Shown here piece after piece: positions 21,265 to 33,189 of a stretch of DNA of 64,000 bases (the first letter of the stretch is position 1; every line of letters starts with the position of its first letter). The DNA comes from Ulva prolifera (Eukaryota > Chlorophyta > Ulvophyceae > Ulvales > Ulvaceae): positions 2,483,101 through 2,547,100 of the forward strand of contig CM041199.1 of NCBI GenBank assembly GCA_023078555.1. The letters run 5' to 3'. The position numbers were made by a program, and so were the translations under genes. Under the pieces are notes generated by a model that was given only the letters and a program-made list of their open reading frames with translations, ran no database searches and was not told the origin of the DNA.

Positions 21265-23209
21265 TCAGCTGTCGGCCACGATCACCTCAGCCGCGAGCTC
21301 AGCGAGCATGTACACGGACGCCATCGGCCCCGCGCTCTGCGTCATCTCGGGGATGACCGACGCGTCCACCACGCGCAGCCCCTCCACCCCCGCCACCCGG
21401 AACGCCCCGTCCACCACCTCCCCCACGCGGCAGCCGCCAACAAAGTGCAGCCCGTTGCTTGTGCCGCTTCGCACGCCCTCCTCCGTCGGCGGAGGCGGAA
21501 TCGACGAAAACTGGAATTCCGGCTCCAGATTCGCGAGGATCTCTGCGCTCTTCTTGAGGCACACGCTGTTGTCCTCCACCTCCCGGGGGTCCTCCAGCGC
21601 GTTGAGGTCGACGCGGGGCACCGCGTACGGGTCCGTGCTGTTCAGGGTGACCGTGCCGCGGGAGCGCGGGTTCATAATGCATGCAGAGTTGAGAAACGGC
21701 ACCCCCAGGAAGGAAGAGGCCGCCGCCCACAGCGTGTCGATGTAGGCATTGAACGCCGGGGAGACGCTGATGCCGGACGCGAAGCCGATGCCGAGGGGCC
21801 CGCCGCGGCCGCCGCGGAACTGCTCGACGGCGGCTGGCGCATTTACGATGGATGCGTTGTTCTCCGGCGCGAGGGGCACACCCGCGTAGTTGCCTGTGTA
21901 TGACGTAAATGTGCGGCCCTGCATGCATGCGCGCACCACTCACTCCAGATCACGCTGCCAGGGAGAATGTCCCGGCCCTGCAGATGCCAAGTACCGCCAA
22001 CATAGGGAGGAGCAGCACAAGGCGTGCACTTGGGCATTGAGACGCCACCTGCGCGGAGAGCCCGACAGGCAGGTCAAGGATGACGTTCACCCCTAGTGGC
22101 TCCAGAACTTCCGCCGGGCCGATGCCGGAGAGCTGCAGCAGCTTGGGTGACCCGAATGGGCCCGCGCTGACAATCACCTCGCGCGCCGCTTCCACCACCG
22201 CCACCTCACCCGCCACAGCATACTCCACCCCCACCGCGCGACCCCCCTCCAGCAGGATGCGCGTCACTGTCGCCGCCTCAACCACGCGAAGGTTGAGCGC
22301 GCACGGGCCCGCAAGCGCCGGCGCGAGGTACCCCCTGGCGGAGTTTGTCTTGACGCCAGTGTCATCCGCCGCAACAGGGTTGTACCAGGTGCCGGGGAAG
22401 ATGGTGGTGCGCGAGAGGGGGTCGGCCTCCGGCGGCAGGTCAGCGGCCGCGGCGGCGGCTGACAGCTGCGGAAAGTATGTGGCCTGTAGCTCCGGCGGCG
22501 GGATGGAGACGTTGAGCTGGGCCTCCGCCCTGCGGTACAGCTCCCCCGCGGCTTCAGCCGTCAACCCTGCACCGACGCCCTTTCACTCCCAGCGCAATTG
22601 TGCATGCATGCCACCTGCTTCTGATTGTGCAGACAGGTCTCGGGGGAGATCTGTGTGCACAACGCGGACCTGTACATGCACGAAGATGTTGTGCACGTGA
22701 CAATGCGCACAGTGCGAGAGCGGGGGCACACCCTGGAATCCCCAGGCCGCAACAGTGTCCAGAGGTGGCTTTGCCCACTGCGCAGCATTGATGGCGCTGG
22801 TGCCCCCTAGCGTGTTGCCGGTGATCACCCCCAGCGGCAGTCCCGGCGGCAGCAGCGCCTCGTTCGGTTCGCTCGGCCACGACTCCGCCAGCTCTGGCAT
22901 ACCCCATGCATCGGGCGTGAGCCGCATCGAGTCCACTAGAAGGTCCTGCTCCGGGGACCGTGGCGTGCCGCGCTCAAGGATGACGACGGAGGCGGCCGGG
23001 AGGGCCGCGCAGACACGCGCTGCAACCGCGCACCCCGCGGTGCCGCCACCGATGATTACATAATCAACCGCGTCGCCGTAGGTGCCGGGGTCGGCGGCGG
23101 CGGTGAGGGGGAGGCATAGAAGTGCCAGAAGGCAGCACACGCGCGTGCACGCAGCCATGGCTGTATCTGCGGCAGCGGCGCCCATGGGCTGAGGCCTTGA
23201 CCCGTGCAT
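21265..23209 (-). CDS. Secreted GMC FAD oxidoreductase, copy 2
   Basis: Exons 23209-22732, 22566-22049 and 21918-21265 (stop TGA), with intron positions and phases identical to copy 1 at 7241-9166. From ATG 23209 the product is 549 residues. An internal Met gives a textbook signal peptide ([20 protein letters not shown], then AADPG), so translation may start there. Motifs are [13 protein letters not shown] for [45 protein letters not shown] with the family His, and [19 protein letters not shown]. Exon 3 differs from copy 1 mainly in a central block (about residues 30-130), while the last 70 residues are almost identical. That pattern suggests gene conversion or strong constraint. Probably secreted; substrate unknown. 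Confidence 0.88.
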
Positions 23210-24835
23210 CCTGGTCCCCTAGATCTAGCACTTCTAGAGTGTCGTTCCACACCTGCAGGACATCGAGAGCAGGTGAGGGGCTGGGGAGGGTCCCGGCCCA
23301 CGCCACATGCATGGGACCCTAGAGCAAGTCATATATGCATGGGTTGCATGAGGACCGAACTCAGAACTGACGGCATCGTGTTGCATGAATGCTCTCAGAC
23401 AGGCTGTCCTCATCCGCGATGCCATCAGTTCTGGGTTATGCCATCAGTTCTGGGTTCGAAGCCATGTCTCATGCACCCCATGTGACACCCCATGCTGATG
23501 ACAAATGAGTTACCAAATGATGACCAACTGGTGCAGCACTAGTGCTGTAGCTGTAGCTAGAATGTCTCGAAAACATTTTCAAGAGTCTTCACAACTCGGC
23601 CCGACCTTCTGCTAGAAGCGTCACGCAAAACCCACTTGTCTGGCAAGCATGCAAGCATGCACTGGGACCTCGTGGTCACCTTCATCATAGTGCAGGCCTT
23701 GCTCATGCACAGTCACATGTACAAAGCCCTGATTTTCCCAACACATTACGGCACTGCCCCGCTGCATTGACAGATTCAACTTGAACCAGCTCAGCTATAG
23801 GACAACAGTCTCTCACCAATGTCTCTGGAATGATGTAGTTGTCAGCCTTCAGTCAGCCTTCATCGGCCCTCCATCACATGCCAAACAGGGGTTCAAGATA
23901 GAATCTTTGAATTTTAATGCTAACTTCGGAGAGGGAGGAGCAGCACGGCTGCTGTACCATCATGGTACATGATGGTGGCCACCACGCCCAACAGCAGCCC
24001 AACAGCAGCCCAACAGCAGGTCGGCCATGCCCATGCTTCTCTCACATGAGTACATGTGCACATGTCTGACCAAACACAATGCCAGTGTCTCTCCCAATGG
24101 AGCTCTCATGCACACATGCATGCAGCTACGCTTATCCTTGTAAACGTGGCAGCGCCATGCATATGCATATGACCACGGATGGACAGGCCACAGACACCAG
24201 ACAAGAGCTACAGGCCTGACCCAGGTTCACCATGCAGAGGCAAAATATGACTAACTGCTGTAGCACAATAGAGTGATACCTCGAGGAAGCGGTGTACATC
24301 ATGCACAGCATAGCCCAAGAATCCCTTCCGAAGCAGCCTGTAATTACTGTGGCTGTAGTATCCTTTGGCAGCCTGAGGAAGAGCCAGCAAGACAGGTTGA
24401 CATGTAAGTGTACACATGTTCACAGTGCCACGTCAAACTGTTACAGGTTCAGAATCTGCAGCCACGAAGGCAAATTACAGCAGCAGCTGCACAGCCTAGG
24501 GCCACTGGCAGGCTGTCTGTGTGCCACAGCTTCACAGACGTCCACCGAGAGAGCACCACAGTATATGTAAGTTGAACTTTCTGAATTTTAATTCTCAACA
24601 TGCGCTATCAGAGGCAAGTATAAAGCACAATGGCAAGATCCAACAGCAGCAGCACGAGTGTATCGGATGTTTGTGCTTGCTCTAGTGCTATATGTTGACC
24701 CCACGTGGCTGGCCGTACGGGCCTGGGGTTGTATATATGCTGTGCACACGTATACAGCCGCCAGTGCACATGCATGCGCGCACCTCGAGCTGCAGCTGCA
24801 CAACGTTAACGCTAGTTTAGCACTAGTTTAGCACA
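23210..24835. other. Intergenic, no gene supported
   Basis: Contains a doubled GCCATCAGTTCTGGGTT near 23418-23455, three head-to-tail CAACAGCAGCC units at about 23988-24018, and CATG-rich runs. A GMC promoter would lie in the first few hundred bases, but no defined element can be named. Confidence 0.4.
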
Positions 24836-24837
24836 AC

Positions 24838-24907
24838 GCGGGTGTTTGCTTCGTCTGTTTGCTTCTTTCGCGGTGCTGCCCGCCTTGCTGCCTTTGTCCT
24901 TGGAACA
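24838..24907 (+). repeat. Short retroposon tail copy
   Basis: About 70 bases matching the 3' end of the family (TTCTTTCGCGGTGCTGCCCG...TTTGTCCTTGGAACACA). It closely resembles the tails at 15505-15572 and 36620-36678. No clear target duplication seen. Confidence 0.65.
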
Positions 24908-24910
24908 CAC

Positions 24911-26887
24911 ACTGCTAGTAGTTACAGGAGAGTGGAGGGTTTCAGACGAACACACTGGCGCACCAGTGCAGTAGCAGCTGCCGCCAGCTGCAGATGGATG
25001 TAGAGCGGCATGCAGACATGCGACATGCGACTCGGCAGAGTTCGACAACGCGTGGTTTGAATTGCTGTGTACGTGCCATCGTGAACCATGGCCAGTGCTC
25101 TACATGCCGATTCGTGATGTATCTCGAGGTATGGCACGTCGACGTCGGGCCGTTCTGCTGCACTGTGCGCACATGACTTAAGTCACGTCACATTTGCTGC
25201 TTGTGTTTGTTCGGCTCACGTTGATGCTCCGTATGGTATGTCGATGTCGAACGATGCTGCGTGGTCGACGGACGTTGCGTGGTACACAAGTTCATAGAAC
25301 AAAATCCTAAAGGTTGTATACAACATTCGAATTCTTGTCACTAGTTTGTCACGAGGTAACAACTTGTGAAGCTCAAGTCAATGCGGTTGATCCGTCGCCT
25401 GGCATATCAACAAAGTTCAACATAAGGAAAAACGACCAGGCTATCATCAGGCATGTCGAAGTCTGCGGCTTGAGTGGGAGTGAAGGGCATAGCATACCAC
25501 GCGCACGGTGCGTCCTTGCAGTGCTGTCGACAGGATCCCTGCGATGTGTGTCTACCACTGATGGCACGCTGAGAAGATGGAGAGGTGCACTTAAGGGAGA
25601 CATACTCTTCAAGAAGTACATTTCTATTGGGAGGCTGTCTCGTGGTCCATGTTTGTATTGTGTTCTCAGGCGTGTTCACTCTGCTGCAACAGTGTGGCTA
25701 CAGGGTGCCGTTGACAGAATCTTCACTTCTGTCAGCGAACAATCCGTCAACACATGCTGTCCAATTTGCCAACAGACTTCACCAGGGCAGCCAATGTCAC
25801 TGGCCAAGATCAAAGGCTGGTTGCTTGGGCAGGATTGTAGAGGGTGTGTGGTCCATTTGTTGAGTGATGATATCAATCGGTTAGCACCTGACCCGGCACA
25901 AGACATCACGTCCATCCTCTTGGCTGTAACGGATTACTTGCTTTACCCAAACTGCACCTTTTCGATCCCAAGTGTCTGATTCTGCTGTTGATCACACTCC
26001 CTGGTCAGTCTCCGAGCCGCCTGAATATTACAAACCAGCAACACAGCCTGCAGCGATGAAATTGTGAAGTCGCGTGAATGACCAGCTACACATCACGCAG
26101 AGCAGATGTGGTTCGAGCCGTGAGATCATGGTCCATGGTACGATTGACTGTCGGTGGGGCGCCATACGACCTCACAGTTGTTCGCGAACATGTCTATAAA
26201 CACCCTCCATGACCAAAGCCAGTAAAGCTCGTGATCCGCTCAATTCCTGTTTGGAGACTGGAGCGCGGTCTGCAGCAGGAGCCAGTGTTGCATCAGGACC
26301 GCACCTGGATTCGCAAATGTAACATTAGCACCGCAGTGCTAACCACGCTCACAGTTACGCAGTCGACTTTTCTCGGAGGTAGACACGTACCGCACCACAA
26401 TGGAGATGCAAATACCACAGCAACCCCGACAGATATGAGTGCCAACAGCTGCTGCTGCGTTCCGGCCACTTTCGTGTACAGCCTCTGCTGCTCCACTCGG
26501 ATGAACGATACCCGCGTTCAGCTTCGTCTTCTCCTTTCTCATTGCGACAACTGAGATGGCAGAAAATCTTGCGAATGATGGGAATCGTGAAGCCTGTGAT
26601 ACAGGTCTCATCCGGGTTGCATGCACCACTCTCCACTGGAGTCTCCAGAGGTCGACGTGAGGTTGTTGTCCTTCGGGCCGAAGCGCAGCATCACATCATC
26701 GACTATACGCTGCTGGGAGAATGTCACAGCTCGACGAAATGGTTTCCGTTTCTATTCACGTGCAGGTCCCTACACACTTCTCTCAGATAAGGGCCATCGA
26801 GAGTGCGGCCAATGGCGACACAAACAAGCCATTGGTGGGCGTGCGGGTGTGCTTGTCGGTGTGGGGTGTGGGGGCCTCGGTGTGGGG
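24911..26887. other. Intergenic; one long frame of doubtful status (25314-25979)
   Basis: Apart from the 221-codon frame listed separately, I see no coding exon. A minus-strand frame near 26340-26630 has a hydrophobic end (HICRGCCGICISIVV), but no splice framing supports it. Confidence 0.35.
25314..25979 (+). CDS. Unrecognised 221-codon open frame
   Basis: The longest frame in the window that is not explained by GC-rich composition. It begins at an ATG and ends in TGA. It contains CCPICQQTSPGQP and a leucine-rich C-terminus (HLLSDDINRLAPDPAQDIT). Codon use is AT-richer than in the confident genes and no domain is recognised. It could be a decayed mobile-element gene or a chance frame. The role is unknown. 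Confidence 0.2.
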   Translation: MYTTFEFLSLVCHEVTTCEAQVNAVDPSPGISTKFNIRKNDQAIIRHVEVCGLSGSEGHSIPRARCVLAVLSTGSLRCVSTTDGTLRRWRGALKGDILFKKYISIGRLSRGPCLYCVLRRVHSAATVWLQGAVDRIFTSVSEQSVNTCCPICQQTSPGQPMSLAKIKGWLLGQDCRGCVVHLLSDDINRLAPDPAQDITSILLAVTDYLLYPNCTFSIPSV

Positions 26888-27673
26888 GCTCATGCGTTAC
26901 AAGGACAAAGCAAGGCAGGCAGGTAGCACCACGAGCATCAACCAGAGGAACCGCACATCCACACAACCAGCCACACGCAGCATTCATTAACACTCCCTGT
27001 GTGGCTGTGTGACTGTGGCCGGCGCGGGTGCTGACGTTGCATGGCTGTGTTGGTGTGTGCTGCGTGTGGCTTGTTGAGTGGGTGTGCGGTCCCCCTGGTT
27101 GTTGCTCGCGGTGCTTCCTGCCTTGCTTGCTTTGTCTTTGCAACACATCAGCACTCCCATGCAACGTGAGCACCTGCGCTGACCACAGCCACACAACCAC
27201 ATACAAGCCCCCACACCGCATGCACAACCACAACCGCCCACCCACACTCGCCCCCCCGGCCACCAGCTCGGCGCCAGAGCCCGAAAGCACACGCCGAGGC
27301 CGCGAAGCCCAACACGCCGAAACACCAACACCAACAACCCCCCCCCCCCCCCCCCCCCGGGAGGCCCCATCCACCCCCAGCCTCCCCCAGGGGGCTCGTG
27401 TGCGGTTGCGTGGCTGTTGCTAGCGCGTTGCGTGGGTGTGCTGATGTGTGCTGCGTGTGGCTGGGTGTGTAGGTGTGTTACAAGGACAAAGGCAGCAAGG
27501 CGGGCAGCACCGCGAAAGAAGCAAGCAGACGAAGCAAATACCCAGACACCCACGCACGCAACACCCACCACGCCCAGAGAACCCATCACGCGCGCAGCAA
27601 ACGACACAGATCCGCAGACCGCCAAGCACACACCCACACATCCACACACGCACGCACAGACCCCACGGCCCAC

Positions 27674-27779
27674 ACACAACAGCACAACCGCCGTGCGTTT
27701 CTTGTGCTCTCCCTTTTGGTCCTGGCGGTGCTACCTGCCCCTCCGGCTTTTTCCTTTGTAACACAACAGCACAACCGCC
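27674..27779 (+). mobile_element. 68-bp retroposon mini-insertion with 19-bp target duplication
   Basis: ACACAACAGCACAACCGCC stands at 27674-27692 and 27761-27779. The 68 bases between are just the family tail (TTTTGGTCCTGGCGGTGCTA...TTTTTCCTTTGTA). The matching place in block B (36459-36477, read on the reverse strand) has a single copy of the 19-mer, an empty site. Confidence 0.85.
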
Positions 27780-27878
27780 AACACCGCAACGCCCGCCGCC
27801 ATACGACAGGGCCGCGCCCAACACACAGCTGCCCGATGCCGCCCATCCTGGCCGCCCGATGGCCGGGGGCCACCCCAG

Positions 27879-28974
27879 CTGGGTTGGGTCGCCCCCGATC
27901 TCCCGATGTCGGGATTTTGCAAATCGGGCCCGATAAATCGGGAGTTTTTGGACATATCCGGATAAGAAAATCGATTTTTTGGGGATGTGGCCAGCTTGGT
28001 GCATGTGAGTGTTATGAAGCAGCAGAATACCACAGGAAACATACAAACCGGACCACGATGCTTCAATACAATGCAGCAATGACAATATTGCATTCATGAT
28101 GTATTGCTTTGAAGCATCCGTTGCAGACATGCAAACCTGGCCGTTGACAGTCATGCAGATGCATCATGTAGTTGATTTGTGGCTGTTCGTGTCTGCCCAT
28201 ACATCTGAGCATGTTGACACTCCACAATGCAGTCCAGAGGAAACCGAGCCAATTGATTGCTTCCTGATATCCATGTATGTTTGGTCCAGAATTTTGGTGC
28301 TGATTGACTTTCGAGTTGGTATACGGAATCCAGGTCCAGCTCTGATCACACTTGCAATGGCATCTTGAAATTCTGGATTGTCAATTGAACTAAAAGAGAC
28401 TCCAGAGGGAAACAAACATCTACCAATTGCTGCCCTTGCTTGATCATGTGAAGCCTTGTGGAAGGCTGATGACACAGTCGCTTGCTACAACTGCCGCTCT
28501 GGTCCAATACATCCATTTTGAAAGCTTGCCCTGACATCTAGCGGTACTTTTGGACAGAACTTTGCTTTTTTCGGTTGCTCGCCAGCCAAGTGAGCCTTGC
28601 ACTCATCCGCGCCAGCTCGTTGACGAGACCACTTACACACGACGCGATACTTCGAGATGTCTGCGCTCACACGCTCTACCGGATTAAAACGCGCCTTCCA
28701 ATCTTGCGAAATGCTGCGGCGCTGAGCGCCTGTGCTTGTGTACCGGTTCATTGTAAGCTTTGGTAGCCATAAAATTGTCCACAGAACGAATTTGGCAACA
28801 CGGAAAGTTGCCACAATCCGCAAACATGATTATCTATCATATAACACCTTTAAAACTGTCATCGGAGTTCATTTTAGCTCGCAGCCAACCAGATCGGGGG
28901 ATTAATCGGGATTTTTCAAATCGGGCCCGATAAATCGGGAAATGTTCCCCATCGGGCCCGATGACCCAACCCAG
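27879..28974 (-). mobile_element. hAT-superfamily DNA transposon, 1.1 kb, internally deleted
   Basis: Perfect 12-bp terminal inverted repeats, CTGGGTTGGGTC at 27879-27890 and GACCCAACCCAG at 28963-28974. They are flanked by an 8-bp target duplication, CACCCCAG, at 27871-27878 and 28975-28982. The undisturbed target (one CTGGGGTG, reverse strand) is at 36360-36367 in block B. Subterminal ATCGGGCCCGAT palindromes occur at both ends, within AAATCGGGCCCGATAAATCG at about 27919 and 28919. The AT-rich interior carries relics of a BED finger and a hAT transposase on the minus strand. Eight-base duplications and this domain pair are diagnostic of hAT elements. Confidence 0.92.
27960..28823 (-). pseudogene. 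hAT transposase relic: BED zinc finger plus DUF659-like region
   Basis: Minus-strand frames in three pieces. 28823-28485 contains RVVCKWSRQR, then ECKAHLAGEQPKKAKFCPKV and PLDVR, the layout of a BED finger. The second Cys of the usual C-x2-C is Ser. 28475-28164 contains ARAAIGRCLFPSGVSF, IDNPEFQDAI, GPGFRIPTRKSISTKIL and CSDVWADTNSHKS, as in the DUF659/transposase core. Another frame from 28154 continues with MTVNGQVCMSATDASKQY. Stops and frameshifts separate the pieces, and the RNaseH-like C-terminal half and dimerisation domain are missing. The gene cannot make an active transposase. Confidence 0.8.
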
Positions 28975-29361
28975 CACCCCAGCCCCAAACCTCACCCCAC
29001 CCCTCGAGCCACAGCACACCACGCCAGCACGGCACACCGTCGCGCAGCCCCGCCGGCCCACGCCGCACCGTACCCAGGAAGATGCAGCTGCACCCGCCCA
29101 AGCCGTCCCTGCAGCTGCACATGCCAACGAAGGAATCCCGCACGCCCAGCGGACCCGGACTAGCATCGGGTGCACCCATGGTGGCGTCAAGCGGGCGGGG
29201 CCCCCGAGGGGGACCCCACCGCTCAGGCCGGATGGCCTGTAAGCGGCGAGACTGTGAGTCCCGCCAAAACTGCCTTGCCTGCGTGACGTGTGTAGGTGTG
29301 CGGTTCCTCTGGTTGTTGCTCGCGGTGCTACCTGCCTTGCTTGCTTTATCCTTGTAAGACA

Positions 29362-30025
29362 CCAGCCATTGCTGGCAGCAATGATCAGATCGGCAACAAC
29401 GAGCACCAGCGAAATGACCAGCCGTTCACTCTACAGCAACCTTGCTGAACTGTTTGCTGAGCGTACGTTTGCTAGATATTCTGCTGCAACGGTGTCATCG
29501 TCTTTGCGTCCTTTGAGCTTTCTTCAGCTGATGCTTCATCGCATAGATAGCTGCTTGCACCACAGGAAGTCCTTGTCTCCGTTCCATTGGACTTGAGGCT
29601 GCTCCACGCTCCCACCCTTTTTAGGAGAAGTGCTGAGCAAAGCGCATTTGATGTCGGCAGGCGTGCTTGGCAGACTGTTCAAAGCACCCATCATACCATT
29701 CGACTTCACTGTGGCATGCTCGGCTGTTGTTACCGAGTCGTCACTTGGAGTGACATTGCACACACATATGTAGCCTTTGAGCGAGTCACATCTACTTCAA
29801 TCGCACGACCGGTTGTGCATTGACTCACAGGTCCGACAGGCCCTCATTTGAAAGTTCTCATTTTGGGGTCAAGGCCCCACATCACTCGTAGCATTCACGG
29901 CCGTGGCCGTCTTCACATCCAGGATGGGGGGTATGTACTGAACATGCCTGCACATCCAGAATGAGCAGAACCGACCCCGGCCGCCTCATATGACAGAGTG
30001 GCCACTCAGCCAGCTGTGCACAGCG
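29362..30025. other. Intergenic, no gene supported
   Basis: A minus-strand frame at 29536-29763 (SLPSTPADIKCALLSTSPKK) is not recognisable. No repeats of note. Confidence 0.35.
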
Positions 30026-30370
30026 TGTGTTACAAGGACAAAGCAAGTAAGCCGCCCCGAGTCAGGCAGGTAGCACCGCGAGCAACAACCAGAGGAACCT
30101 ACGCAGCCAGCCGCACGCAGCACACATCAGCACACCCACGCAACGTCAGCACCTGCGCTGACCACAGCCAGACAGCCACACATAAGCCCCCACTCCCAAG
30201 CCCCCACACCCACAACCACACCCGCACGCCCACCCCACCCACTCGTAAACCCATACCCCCCGGGATTGGCCAATCCCCCAAATCCCAGCCCGGCCTGCCC
30301 AAACCCCCCGGTCGCGCCCTGACGGCGGGCCCCGCGCAAATGCAGGGCAAGCCAGCTGTGTGAGCCGGGC
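30008..30370 (-). mobile_element. 5'-truncated retroposon copy
   Basis: The tail is at the left (TGTTACAAGGACAAAGCAAG, then AGGTAGCACCGCGAGCAACA at 30028-30090) and reads on the minus strand. The body is CA-rich to about 30360. AGCCAGCTGTG occurs at 30008-30018 and 30350-30360 and may be the target duplication, but 9 extra bases lie between the left copy and the tail. Confidence 0.6.
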
Positions 30371-33189
30371 CCCCTGCATGGTGGCGTCACCATCGGGAGC
30401 GTGCTCCAGTGCGCTGCAGCGGCTGCATCGATCCGATATCGGCATCGCAGGAGCACCTAGGCCTGTGAGGGCAGCCCCTGGGGCCTCGATCGCGCCACCT
30501 TAGTACATATCATATGTGGTATGATACTGGGGCTGATGTCCTTCAGCATCTCAAATGCGTACACGTTCGGCGGCGCGGCCAGGTAGCGTGGCCAGGTAGC
30601 GGCACACGTGCCAATTTTGTGTATGCACCGGGTCCATGCAAGTGTGCAAGGACTCCGCAGGCGTCTCTACTTCACTTTCGCCACGCCACGTCACGCCTGT
30701 CCGGAACGCCAACCACAGTACCCGTTCACTCTTTTGGAATACAGCACCCGTAGCGACGCAAGCAGTCTGCGCAACTCTGGGCACATATGAATATATACTA
30801 TATTACTATATACTCTGGGCAGAGTTACAATATATACTCTGGGCACATATGAATGCCGCAGCCTGCGAAAATTGTCGGGTCGCCTCTGGCGATTGCTGTA
30901 CACGCGCACGTGAGACGATGCATATGATCCCATCGTCGACACCATCAGCGGGTGTGTGCTAGCTAGAGGCGTCTTCGTGACGTCATGGGTACCCTTGCGC
31001 GGCCATGCATGCACAGGGACAAACTGTGAGCGCGCGCTCGAGAGGTGTATGCGACATGCATGGGTATAGAATACTCACTTTCCTGTAACACACAACAATG
31101 CCAGAGCGAACGGGTTCCGAGAAACAAAAAGGGGCACATGCACTCGTACTGCCCCGTGAAACACGGCACTTGCCTCGCAGGGTATCAAACTCAGTCAGAC
31201 TGGATCCTTCGAGCAGCTGCAGGAATATTCCTCTCGAGACCGTGGCTCATGCATGTCACAGCGGCATGCATGAGGAACCGGCCGGTGAAAGTGCGGCCAG
31301 TGAGCACGCGCAGCCGCATACTGTGTACACGGAGTGTGCCAACTGAGAGCTCCGACCCGCCACGCTGCGACACGGGCTGCGCTGGCTGTCGGCATTAGCC
31401 TCTCTCTTCAAGCCCGATATGGATCTATCTAGACCTCTGGCGACATCGCTGTCTATCTCTATGGAGAAAGATACCCAAGCATGTGACTAGGCAGGGACAT
31501 CGCAGCGCGACTTTCGTGACGTCCGTGAAGCCGTGCGCTCGCCGTCAATCGCCAGCCGCCGTGGCGGGCAGCAGTGCTTGAGCCCTCCTGCTGCCTAGCT
31601 TGCATGAATGCCAGTCTACTACCCGGAACGAGGGAGACTACGCGAGCTGTGTCCATCCACGACCAGCTGGCCGAGCTCGAGCAGTGATTGCACGGCGTGC
31701 AGCCTTGATCATGCCCGCCAGCGCAGTTATATCCAGTTGTTCGCATCGTCGCAGCCCGCCGGCAGCACCATCCTCGGCTGCACCGTGGTTACCTTCGTCT
31801 CAACATCCTCCTGATCACAGAACAGACACCCAGTTGAGGCAGTGCCATCGTGGCTTGCTAGCGCCATAACATCACGTTGCAGTACCAGCTGCAGCTGAAG
31901 GCCACATCATTGATGCTGGAATGCCTTAGAGAAGTGCAAGCGTAAGTGAGCTCACAACATCGCCAGTACGCCGCTACAGAGGCGTGTGAAGCGGTCTACA
32001 CTGTAGACTCTGCAGCAGTTCAGGACTCCTGCAGGAGTTTGGTGGAAGGGGCACTGAGCATCCAGCGTGCACGCCGCGTGCGCCAGCTTGCTCCGCCTAG
32101 GGCCCCAGGGACACTTTCGATGAGGTGCGCGATGCTCGACCTCCATGCACTTGCAAGGTCCCAGTCGCTCAGGCCGAGCGCGGTACCGGTTGGTGCGCAA
32201 ACGCCACTGCTGCCTGTCTGCACGCGATACGTTCTCTCGGCTCGGAGCAGCGGCTCACCTTGAGCGTGTGATCATCGAACGTGGTGGCATGGCTGCCAGT
32301 GTTGCAGCAAACTTGTGCGCCTATGCCCTTCCACTCTTCTGCAGCACATGATAGCACACGCCTTCAGTGGACGGTTCCCTCGAATCACGGATCAGATCTG
32401 CAGGCGCACGTGGCGTCGAAGCCGTACGTCATTTCTCGCGCCGCTGCTCGAGCTCGCGGGTCGCTATGCATGAACGGCAGCGAAGCACTGTGCGCGATCG
32501 ATCCTGCCGGATTGAGAGTTGGGCGCGGTTGTAGTGTGATTGTTTGCTTGTTGCTGTTGTTTCGGATGAGATCATCGTGTGGTGTCTGTATTCTCCCGTA
32601 TACTCTGTTGTAATATAGAACTATGCATGTTTCAACATTCAGGATGTGCACCAGTGGCCAGCTTACCTGCCACGTAATGCAGCTGCAGCCGGCGGCCGCG
32701 GCAGCAGATTTACCATCCTCGATTCTATCGCCGTGGAGTGCGTGCTGTCTCATAGCAACCCATGTGGTGTGGCACTGAAGGCACCAGGGGACACGTGTGG
32801 TGGTCCACCCTTCTATTGCCGGCCCAGACTGTCAGCCTGAATGTGCCAACTGCTTGTCAGCCTGACCACGTTGTACACGTTGCTGCAGCTGGTGTCACCA
32901 AAATTGAGGGTCCACTGCGTTCACCAAGAGTTCTTAAGGCCCTGCTTGCTGCCAAGGTGCCAGCATCTGGTGCCGCAGTTGTTCATAGTTCATACGAAAC
33001 AATCCCCCCATGCCTTCAACTCGTGTCCAGATCTCTTCGGTATCTCCCAGCCAGCTCCAGCAAATCAAAATGAACATCGTCCTTGTAGTTAGAATTGTTG
33101 CACACCACACCAGTTGCACGTCCGCATCGTGATACCAAATGTAGCAATTGCAGCATGCCGCACCACACCGCGACAGCTCGTGCAGGCAG
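30371..33189. other. Intergenic, no gene supported
   Basis: Includes ATATACTATATTACTATATAC and repeated TACTCTGGGCA units at about 30790-30845. Frames are short and unframed. A chance SHSNPCGVAL peptide at about 32740 was considered and rejected. The 5' flank of the Cys-rich gene occupies the end. Confidence 0.35.

Larger units (their letters stand above)
26890..29361. mobile_element. Composite block of nested retroposon copies (A), interrupted by a hAT element
   Basis: Four family tails occur in alternating orientation: about 26895-26955 (minus), 27092-27147 (plus), 27474-27540 (minus) and 29297-29361 (plus). A 68-bp mini-insertion lies at 27693-27760 and a hAT transposon at 27879-28974. 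Apart from those two insertions, the block is the reverse complement of 36031-37258, junction for junction. It therefore duplicated as a unit rather than by repeated independent insertion. A 21-base C tract lies at 27338-27358. Frames of 100-240 codons through the block are compositional artefacts. Confidence 0.8.

Noticed and set aside
23430-23470. GGTTCGAAGCC as a possible tRNA B box
   Set aside because: No cloverleaf or A box at proper spacing; part of a small duplicated motif.
26724-27685. Overlapping long frames on both strands
   Set aside because: All lie inside the composite retroposon block and read GT/CA-rich repeats. The same frames recur inverted at 36.2-37.1 kb.
32730-32790. SHSNPCGVAL peptide recalling the AICAR transformylase motif
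   Set aside because: The surrounding residues do not match that enzyme and no neighbouring exon with other motifs exists. A chance match.
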